From positions 126,501-190,500 of the forward strand of contig JAJEGN010000014.1 in the NCBI GenBank assembly GCA_022819855.1: a stretch of DNA of 64,000 nt, in the 5' to 3' direction. The translations under genes were made by a program, and so were the position numbers. The first letter of the stretch is position 1. The number at the start of each line of letters is the position of its first letter. Below the pieces are notes generated by a model. The model saw nothing but the letters and a program-made list of their open reading frames with translations. It ran no database searches and was not told the DNA's origin. Shown here one piece after another: positions 58,089-64,000 of this stretch. This DNA is from Gammaproteobacteria bacterium (lineage in GTDB: Bacteria; Pseudomonadota; Gammaproteobacteria; Steroidobacterales; Rariloculaceae).

Positions 58089-59081
58089 ATGACTTCAAGC
58101 AGACGCCGGACAGCGTTCGGCACCTGCGCGCTGCTGCTTGGCGCCGTGCCGCTTGCGGCCAGCGCGCAGTTCGGCGCCGGTTACGGGCCGCCGCTCGTGA
58201 CGGTCCCGCCGCCCATGGAGTTCGAGACTTCGGCCGAGCACTACGCCTGGCTGCTCGAACAGGCCGACGGCGGCACCACGCACACTTTCGAAACCCTGCC
58301 GCGCTGGGACGGGCTGTGGCAAACCGCCGGCAATACGGCCATGGACAGTTTCGTCGATGCGCCGCGTTTCGAGGGTCAGGTTCGCGAAGGCGTGCTGACG
58401 CCCGAATACGAGGCCGCCTACAAGGAACGCTGGCGCGAGCAGATCGAACTCGGCGAGGTCCAGTACGACCGGCTCACGCACTGCGAGCCGCAGGGCTATC
58501 CGCGCATCCTGCTCGAACCCTATACGCACGAGTTCATCAACCTGCCGGACCAGTCGTATTTCATTAACGATTTTGCAAGTTCGATACGGCGGATCTACAT
58601 CGGCAAGGAACACGCGAACATCATGGGCACGCACTCATGGTACGGCGACATCATCGGCTTCTGGGACGGCGACCGGCTCGTCACGCATACCGTCGATCTG
58701 CTGCCGGCAGACTTCACGCGCTGGGCGCCGATGACGAGCAACCAGTTCGAGTCGGTCGAAGTCTGGGAGCTCAAGTCCTACGAGGACGGTACGGAACGGC
58801 TCGAGGTCCAGGTGACGTTCTACGATTCCTTCGCGTTCGAGAAGCCCGTTCACGCCGTCTACGCCTACCGGCGTGCCGGTGATCTCGAGGACGCCGGTTA
58901 CCGCGTGGTGCACTGGGAGTGCGAGCTGACCAACAACGCGCTCATGGATGCCCAGGGGTCGACGACCTACCGCCTGCCCGGCGAGGAAGGCTTCGTGGAT
59001 CCGCGCGGGTATACCCTGTTCCCGGAACTGCCCGGTCAGTCGCGAGACCCCATCTACAACACGACGCTGCCGGTCGAATAA
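58089..59081 (+). CDS. exported WDGDTL-family protein (locus E)
   Basis: 330 residues with a signal peptide ending ASAQ. The family motif is GFWDGDRLVTHTVDLLPADF with Trp at residue 192 (D-R in place of D-T). NQFESVEVWELKSYEDG and YDSFAFEKPVHAVY take the place of the usual HSE and DPxxxxEP segments. The N-terminal half is rich in acidic and aromatic residues and contains one conserved-looking Cys (LTHCEPQGYP). It is followed after 12 nt by DUF6152, so the pair is again co-transcribed but in the reverse order to loci A and D. The function is unknown. Confidence 0.8.
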   Translation: MTSSRRRTAFGTCALLLGAVPLAASAQFGAGYGPPLVTVPPPMEFETSAEHYAWLLEQADGGTTHTFETLPRWDGLWQTAGNTAMDSFVDAPRFEGQVREGVLTPEYEAAYKERWREQIELGEVQYDRLTHCEPQGYPRILLEPYTHEFINLPDQSYFINDFASSIRRIYIGKEHANIMGTHSWYGDIIGFWDGDRLVTHTVDLLPADFTRWAPMTSNQFESVEVWELKSYEDGTERLEVQVTFYDSFAFEKPVHAVYAYRRAGDLEDAGYRVVHWECELTNNALMDAQGSTTYRLPGEEGFVDPRGYTLFPELPGQSRDPIYNTTLPVE

Positions 59082-59093
59082 GAGGAAAGCACG

Positions 59094-59573
59094 ATGAGAC
59101 GACTGCAAGACTCACTGCCGCTTGCGCTGGCCGCCGGTCTCCTGACGATGACCGCCGCGGTCGATGCGCACCATTCGTTCACCCAGTTCGACCGCACGCG
59201 CGAGTACCTGCAAACGGGCACGGTCGTTCGCTGGGCGTTCAACAACCCGCACTCCTGGCTCTATCTCAACATCGCCGACGAGGACGGCAACGAGACGCTC
59301 TGGAGCTTTGAGGGCTCAGGTCCCGTCTCGCTGATCAACCGCGGCATCACGGGCAGCACGTTCGAGCCCGGCGACACGCTGACGTTCATGTACTGCCCGA
59401 TGGTTGACGGGCGCAACGGCGGTCACCTGGGGTGGGTTCAGCTTGCGGACGGCAGCTTCATCAATCCGAGCGACGGCGGCTGCAACGGCAACGACGCCAA
59501 CATCGAGCGCTGGAAGGGCTGGCTCGAGCAGGGCTTCACGTCGAACGTCGACGCTGAGGCCGCCGGCCAGTAG
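59094..59573 (+). CDS. DUF6152 family exported protein (locus E)
   Basis: 159 residues with a signal peptide ending VDAHHSF. Core segments: G-T-V-V-R-W-A-F-N-NPHSW, W-S-F-E-G-S-G, GDTLTFMYCPMVDGRNGG. It carries a C-terminal extension of about 35 residues (GCNGNDANIERWKGWLEQGF) not seen in the other copies, and a Cys pair that could be disulfide-bonded. It lies 12 nt after its WDGDTL partner. The function is unknown. Confidence 0.85.
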   Translation: MRRLQDSLPLALAAGLLTMTAAVDAHHSFTQFDRTREYLQTGTVVRWAFNNPHSWLYLNIADEDGNETLWSFEGSGPVSLINRGITGSTFEPGDTLTFMYCPMVDGRNGGHLGWVQLADGSFINPSDGGCNGNDANIERWKGWLEQGFTSNVDAEAAGQ

Positions 59574-59588
59574 GCGAAGCTGCGGCTA

Positions 59589-60155
59589 TTACAGTCCCTG
59601 CACGCTCGCGAGCGATAGCTGGACGTTTTCGATCGGGGAGACGCCGCCGATGGTTTCGGCGATCCGGCCGTCGGACGTCACGATGAACGTCGTGCGCTCG
59701 GCAAAGCCGTGATCGATCTCGACGCCGCGCGTATCGGTCATTCCCGGGCGGCCTTCGCGGACCATGAGGTCGTATGAGCGGGCGATGTCGCCCGTTGCGT
59801 CGGAGGCGACCGGAAGCTTGCCGGCGCAGTATTCGGGATCGGCGGAGAAGTCGTTGAGCCGCTCGATGCTGTCGAGCGAAACGCCGATGACGCTTGCGCC
59901 CGCGGCCTGGAACTCTTCGATGTTCTCGGCGAACTCGCGAGCCTGGATGTTGCAGCCTTGCGTGTAGGCGGAGGGATAGAAGTAGACGACGACCGGACCT
60001 TCGTCGAGCGCTTCGCGCAGCGAGAAATCGAAGGCCTCGCCGGCCAGTGAGGCCCTGGCCTCGAATAGCGGCGCCTCGTCGCCCGCATTGAGCGCGGCGA
60101 GTGCGGGAACGGCAAGTGCGGCAGAGCCAAGTACGGCAAATAGCGTTTTCTTCAT
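59589..60155 (-). CDS. exported peroxiredoxin (AhpC/TSA family)
   Basis: 188 residues with a signal peptide (MKKTLFAVLGSAALAVPAL). The thioredoxin-fold active site is FYPSAYTQGCNIQAREF, keeping the P-x3-T-x2-C arrangement of peroxiredoxins with a Gln in place of the usual Pro before Gly-Cys. A second Cys in DPEYCAGKLPVASD may be the resolving one. It should reduce peroxides in the periplasm. It converges on DUF6152 of locus E with 15 nt between the stops. Confidence 0.85.
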   Translation of the reverse strand: MKKTLFAVLGSAALAVPALAALNAGDEAPLFEARASLAGEAFDFSLREALDEGPVVVYFYPSAYTQGCNIQAREFAENIEEFQAAGASVIGVSLDSIERLNDFSADPEYCAGKLPVASDATGDIARSYDLMVREGRPGMTDTRGVEIDHGFAERTTFIVTSDGRIAETIGGVSPIENVQLSLASVQGL

Positions 60156-60180
60156 GGTTTTGCCCGTTGTTTGAGTGGTT

Positions 60181-60193
60181 GTTTCAAGCGGCC
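60181..60193. repeat. 13-bp copy of the 36-kb repeat motif
   Basis: GTTTCAAGCGGCC is identical to the start of the inverted copy at 36042-36054, and its complement is the junction of the tandem units. It sits 25 nt upstream of the peroxiredoxin start. A chance 13-bp match in this window is unlikely but possible. Confidence 0.4.
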
Positions 60194-60354
60194 TCAAGGC
60201 CAGCGTGCATCCTGACGCTTGCGACGCCTCTGTGCAAGTGCCCGGACGGGGGGAGTGTCCGCGGGACGACCGGCAGGGGCGACTGCTCGCCGCCCCGTCG
60301 GAGGCCGGGGCGGGCGTGCCGGCTCGATTGCTAAGGTCAACCGGTAGCCGGGTA

Positions 60355-61548
60355 TTATCCGCGCGGCCCGAGTTCGACGTCGTCGTCGAGCGTCAGGTCT
60401 TCGCAAAGCTCCGGGTTATAGCCGAGTGTCGAGACGTCGAGCGCATCGCTGCCCGTCTGGGGCTCGGTCCAGAACAGCGGGTCCTCGGCCGTGTATTCGC
60501 GCCGCAGTTGCGTCGTTTCGGGATCGAAGCGGAACCGTTCGACGACGTGCAGTTGCTCGCTGTGCGGCGCCCGCCGCCGGAATAGTCCGGCTTCGAATCC
60601 GACCGTGTCGACGACGAGCACGTCGTCTTCCCAGTGGCCGATCGAGTGGCCGGCCCGGCTCGGCTCGATGTCGGCCGGGTGTTCGGCCATGTCCATATGG
60701 ATCGTGCGTTCGATCCCGAGGCGGCCGTACTGCACCAGGATCGTGTCGACGCGCTGGGTCACGCGATTGATCGGTTCGCCGGACCACTCCGAGACGATGC
60801 TCGAAAAGACGCACGAGCGCGCGTACCGTTCCTCGTCGGCCAGGGCCGCGAGCGCTTCCTGGCCTGCTTCGGTCAGCCAGTCGGGCGGTGGGAAGTTGAA
60901 GCCCGTGCGTTCTCCTTCGGTGCCCTCGGCACGCGCTCGCGCCTGCTCCGTGCCGCGCGCACCCGGGATCGCCTGCTGCCCCTCGGGCAGGCCGCCGACG
61001 CCGAAGTCGTTCGCCTGGCTCAACGGCACGAGCGTGCCCAGTTGGCCGCGCGGATCGGTCATCACGCGCTGCTCGGTCGCCCAGTCGCCGGAAATGTTGG
61101 GCTCGCCGTTTGCGAGCCGGAGCGGCCGCTCGCCTTCTTCGGCCGGCGCCGGCGGAATGATCTGGCCGTAGCGGTCCAGGCTGCTGCCGTCGTCGAAGAT
61201 CACCGTGCCGACGTAGCAGGAGTACGGGTCGTCGCGATCCGGAGAGCCGGTGATCGTGACTTCCTCGCCGACCGGGAAGAGGTCCGGAGTCCAGCCCGAA
61301 CGCCGCAGCGTATTGGCCGAGCGCATCTCGCAGCGGAACGCCACGACCTGCCCGTCGTCCTGCACGACATCGAGATAGAGCCAGGAGTGCGGATTTACGA
61401 AGCTGAGGTCCGTGACCGTGCCCGTGAGTTCAATGTCCCGGTCCATCACGAACGTGCCGAAGCCGTGATGCGCGAGCGCGTACGGCGCGCCTGCGCCGAT
61501 CAGGACAGGCGCCGCCAGAACGGCAGCGACGATTTGATTCATACGCAT
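60355..61548 (-). CDS. natural fusion of DUF6152 and WDGDTL-type domains (locus F)
   Basis: 397 residues with a signal peptide ending ALAHHGF and an AGGAG ribosome site. Residues about 26-130 are a DUF6152 domain: AHHGFGTF, G-T-V-T-D-L-S-F-V-NPHSW, GEEVTITGSPDRDD, with Cys pairs. The rest is the WDGDTL-type domain: LANGEPNISGDWATEQ, GHSIGHWEDDVLVVDTVGFE with Trp at residue 306, HSEQLHVVERFRF, AEDPLFWTEPQ. A single polypeptide joining two families that are otherwise neighbours at four loci is strong evidence that they work together. The biochemical role is unknown. Confidence 0.85.
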   Translation of the reverse strand: MRMNQIVAAVLAAPVLIGAGAPYALAHHGFGTFVMDRDIELTGTVTDLSFVNPHSWLYLDVVQDDGQVVAFRCEMRSANTLRRSGWTPDLFPVGEEVTITGSPDRDDPYSCYVGTVIFDDGSSLDRYGQIIPPAPAEEGERPLRLANGEPNISGDWATEQRVMTDPRGQLGTLVPLSQANDFGVGGLPEGQQAIPGARGTEQARARAEGTEGERTGFNFPPPDWLTEAGQEALAALADEERYARSCVFSSIVSEWSGEPINRVTQRVDTILVQYGRLGIERTIHMDMAEHPADIEPSRAGHSIGHWEDDVLVVDTVGFEAGLFRRRAPHSEQLHVVERFRFDPETTQLRREYTAEDPLFWTEPQTGSDALDVSTLGYNPELCEDLTLDDDVELGPRG

Positions 61549-61675
61549 CGTGTTTTCTCCTGTGCGGGTCCCCCGTTCCGCGATGGTAGTCCCTTACGGG
61601 CGCCGAATCGAGTGCGCGGTCGCGGACTGCTAAACTTGCGCGCCAATCAGCGCCGCAACAGGGAGGACGGGATCG

Positions 61676-62596
61676 ATGCGATTGATCGTGAACGGCCAGC
61701 AGGCTTTCGGCAAGAGCGTGCTCGACGGGCTGCTCGCTCGCTCCGAGGAGGTGGTCGGCGTCTATTGCGCGCCCGACAAGACCGGGGGGCGCCCGGACCC
61801 GCTCAAGGAGACGGCGCTCGAACACGGCTTGCCCGTGTTCCAGCCGGCGTCCTACCGCCGCGAGGAAGTCTGGGAGCAGATGGCTTCGCTCGAACCGGAT
61901 CTCTGCGTCATGGCCTACGTGACGCTCTTCGTGCCGCAGCAGGCGCTCGACATCCCGACTCACGGCACGATCCAGTACCACCCGTCGCTGCTGCCAAGGC
62001 ACCGCGGCCCGAGCTCGATCAACTGGCCGATCATCTGGGGCGAGACCGAGACGGGGCTCTCGATCTTCTGGCCCGATGACGGTCTCGACGAGGGTCCGAT
62101 CCTGCTGCAGAAGACCATCGCGATCGGCGACGACGACACGCTCGGCTCGCTCTACTTCAATCACCTGTACCCGATGGGGGTTGCAGCGATGCTCGAGGGC
62201 GTCGACCTCGTCCGTGACGGCAATGCGCCGCGCATCGAGCAGGACCACAGTCAGGCCACCTACGAAGGCTGGTGCCGCCGCGATCTCGTCAGGATCAACT
62301 GGCACATGCCGCAGCAGGCGGTCTGGAACCTCTTGCGCGGAGCGAACCCGCAGCCCGGCGCCTGGTCGACGTTCGAAGGTGAACCCGTCAGCATCTACGA
62401 TGCAGTCAAGGTGCCCGAGGCGCTGAGCGTCCAGCCCGGCCAGGTGACGGCCGTGGACGATGACTCGGTGACGGTTGCGACGGCCGACGGCCAGCTTCGC
62501 TTGCTCAAGGTCCGGCCGGCCGGCAGCGGCAAGATCGGCGCCGGCGAATGGGCCGCCGCTGCCGGCATCAGGAAGGGGGCGCGACTCGGCGTGTGA
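61676..62596 (+). CDS. 10-formyltetrahydrofolate hydrolase/formyltransferase-like protein
   Basis: 306 residues. It resembles the N-terminal hydrolase domain of 10-formyl-THF dehydrogenase (ALDH1L type), with start MRLIVNGQQAFGKSVLDGLL, PDKTGGRPDPLKETA, YHPSLLPRHRGPSSINWP (catalytic His) and FWPDDGLDEGPILLQK (catalytic Asp). The C-terminal FMT-C-like part is also present. It may hydrolyse or transfer the formyl group of 10-formyl-THF, returning free THF, which would suit the THF-dependent LigM-like demethylases and FolD in this window. The aldehyde dehydrogenase half is absent. Confidence 0.8.
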   Translation: MRLIVNGQQAFGKSVLDGLLARSEEVVGVYCAPDKTGGRPDPLKETALEHGLPVFQPASYRREEVWEQMASLEPDLCVMAYVTLFVPQQALDIPTHGTIQYHPSLLPRHRGPSSINWPIIWGETETGLSIFWPDDGLDEGPILLQKTIAIGDDDTLGSLYFNHLYPMGVAAMLEGVDLVRDGNAPRIEQDHSQATYEGWCRRDLVRINWHMPQQAVWNLLRGANPQPGAWSTFEGEPVSIYDAVKVPEALSVQPGQVTAVDDDSVTVATADGQLRLLKVRPAGSGKIGAGEWAAAAGIRKGARLGV

Positions 62597-62769
62597 GGGT
62601 CCCTGGACGATAGCGTCGCGATATTTCGCGGCGGACGGCCATGTAACGGCGCTGTCTCCGGAGCACGCACACAACGGCCATGTCCATGGGCGGGTAGGGC
62701 GCCTTGGGAGTGCGTGCGGCAGAACCCTTCGACATTAAACGGTTCGACAAGCGCCGAACGTCGCGCCGC

Positions 62770-64000
62770 TTACGCGCCGCCGTTCTCGGCCCGCATGAGA
62801 ATCTCCACGACCGCGTCCGACACTTCGTCGACCCGCCCGTCGATCCCTTCAAGCGCGGTGTCGAGCGGCGACCTGCCGAGTGCGTCGACGATGTCGACTT
62901 CGGCGCCTTGCTCGATCAGGTACTCGACGACGCGTGGCCAGCCGAAGCGAATGGCGCCGTAGAGCGCCGTCTGCGCTTCGCGGTCCGTCATCGAGTTTCT
63001 GCGGGCGATGCGCGCGGTACGGCTATGGATGTCGGTGACCCTCGAGTTGATGTCTGCGCCTGCGGCGAGCAGGACCTCGAGTGTTGCGATCACGCGCGAT
63101 TCGACGTCACCGCGAAAATTGATCCGCCGGTCACTGCGCGAGACGCCCATGCCCGCGGCGGCCATGAGCGGCGTGACGCCCATCACGTTCGGCAGGTCCA
63201 CGAGCGCGCCGTGATCGAGCAGCGCGCGCACGGTTTCGGTGTCGTGGCCGCTCGCGGCGCGCAGCAGCGGCGTCGCCCCCGTCGTCAGGAGGTTGTCCCT
63301 GAAGCGGCTGCTGTTGCCGCCGCGGCCCGGGCGCAGCATGTTGAGCTGGGGATTGGGATCGACGCCCGCCTCGAGCAACATGCGGACGATGTCCCGGGGC
63401 GTCGTCTCGCCGGTGATCACGGGCATGGCAGGGCCCGTGTTCGCACCGCTATACGAACTCATGTCGACGGCCGCGTAGAGCGGTGTGCGTCCCCACCAGT
63501 CCCAGACATTGGGGTTCGCGCCGTTCTCGAGCAGGAGCCTCGCCGTGTCGTAGCTGAAGTTGTCGAAGGCCACGAGCACGGGCGTCACCCCGTCAGGGTT
63601 CGGCTGGTTCACGTCGGCGCCCGCCGCGACGATGGCCGCGGCGCAGGCCGTGCAGCGCGACCGTGCCGCATACAGCAACGCTGTGAGCCCGCCGGTCGGC
63701 CGGTACTGCGCGCGCGGTTCGGAGGTGATCTGCGTAGACCAGTCGTGCGCCAGCGCCTGTACGTTGACGTCCGCGCCGTGGTTGACGAGGAACTCGACGA
63801 TGTCCGGTGCGGGCGTATCCGCGGCCCACATGAGCGCCGTCTGGCCGCGCCACGTTTCGCGCGCGCTGACGTCGGCGCCGTGCCGGACGAGCAACTCGGC
63901 GATCTCGAGCGAGCCCGCGCGCGCGCTCAGCATCAGCGCCGTCTGCCCCTCCTGGTTGGGCGCCTCGACGTCGGCGCCGGCGTCCAGCAGCATTTCGACG
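62770..64000 (-). CDS. ankyrin-repeat protein, 5' end outside window
   Basis: The frame is open to the window edge, so the N-terminus is missing. At least 409 residues are visible with about eight ankyrin repeats of the form ADVNxxxxxGxTPLxxAxxxGxxxIVxxLLxxG (examples: QEGQTALMLSARAGSLEIAE, GVTPLMAAAGMG, ALGRSPLDTALEG). Longer inserts between repeats (about 40 residues) occur twice. Ankyrin proteins bind other proteins; the partner is unknown. The repeats are regular, so the gene looks intact over the visible part. Confidence 0.88.
   Translation of the reverse strand, partial: VEMLLDAGADVEAPNQEGQTALMLSARAGSLEIAELLVRHGADVSARETWRGQTALMWAADTPAPDIVEFLVNHGADVNVQALAHDWSTQITSEPRAQYRPTGGLTALLYAARSRCTACAAAIVAAGADVNQPNPDGVTPVLVAFDNFSYDTARLLLENGANPNVWDWWGRTPLYAAVDMSSYSGANTGPAMPVITGETTPRDIVRMLLEAGVDPNPQLNMLRPGRGGNSSRFRDNLLTTGATPLLRAASGHDTETVRALLDHGALVDLPNVMGVTPLMAAAGMGVSRSDRRINFRGDVESRVIATLEVLLAAGADINSRVTDIHSRTARIARRNSMTDREAQTALYGAIRFGWPRVVEYLIEQGAEVDIVDALGRSPLDTALEGIDGRVDEVSDAVVEILMRAENGGA

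Overview
The window is GC-rich chromosomal DNA from a gammaproteobacterium. Three blocks have the gene order expected of that class: SPOR protein-cvpA-purF, tig-clpP-clpX-lon-hupB-tRNA-Val-tRNA-Asp-ppiD, and methyltransferase-rnhA-dnaQ. LpxH and an LpxL-type acyltransferase show a lipid A outer membrane. Many exported proteins of unknown function, a TonB receptor, a sulfatase and THF-dependent demethylase-like enzymes suggest an environmental heterotroph. Woeseiaceae or Steroidobacteraceae relatives are a guess that the sequence alone cannot prove.

Layout. 0-5.1 kb: housekeeping genes (SPOR, cvpA, purF, then the opposing folD-cyclophilin-lpxH operon). 5.2-5.9 kb: a Pro-Arg-His-Lys tRNA cluster in which tRNA-Arg(UCU) is split by a 237-nt group I intron. 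5.9-15.1 kb: accessory DNA with two DUF6152/WDGDTL loci, a VapBC-like and a MazEF-like toxin-antitoxin pair back to back, a GFA-domain protein, decayed gene pieces and a sulfatase. 15.2-27 kb: conserved core of proteostasis, fatty acid and replication-fidelity genes, with recognisable promoters and terminators. 27-35.7 kb: two convergent ion transporters, a sugar-nucleotide epimerase, pgi, and a cupin-soxC-soxD-like trio. 35.7-36.1 kb: an 81-bp tandem repeat array ending in an inverted repeat. 36-64 kb: accessory genes.

The accessory part has three themes. (1) An unexplained family of secreted proteins. DUF6152 proteins (AHH start after the signal peptide) sit beside larger exported proteins carrying a W-D-G-D-x-L-V motif at four loci, and are fused to one in a fifth (60355-61548). 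Two of the WDGDTL-type loci also carry metallo-beta-lactamase-fold proteins. This repeated, fused and probably periplasmic pairing is the best candidate here for an undescribed system. (2) Aromatic and one-carbon metabolism: two tandem LigM/GcvT-like demethylases and a 10-formyl-THF hydrolase-like protein. A quinate/shikimate-type operon (TonB receptor, dehydroshikimate dehydratase relic, MFS transporter, shikimate dehydrogenase) lies near a TetR regulator and an esterase-like lipoprotein. (3) Decay: a dehydratase gene reduced to two fragments, a frameshifted WDGDTL-MBL fusion, a truncated MBL protein abutting a cytochrome-like relic, and an alpha/beta-hydrolase tail beside a tRNA gene.

All calls come from reading motifs. 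No database search was run, so family names are recognitions and substrate assignments are inferences.
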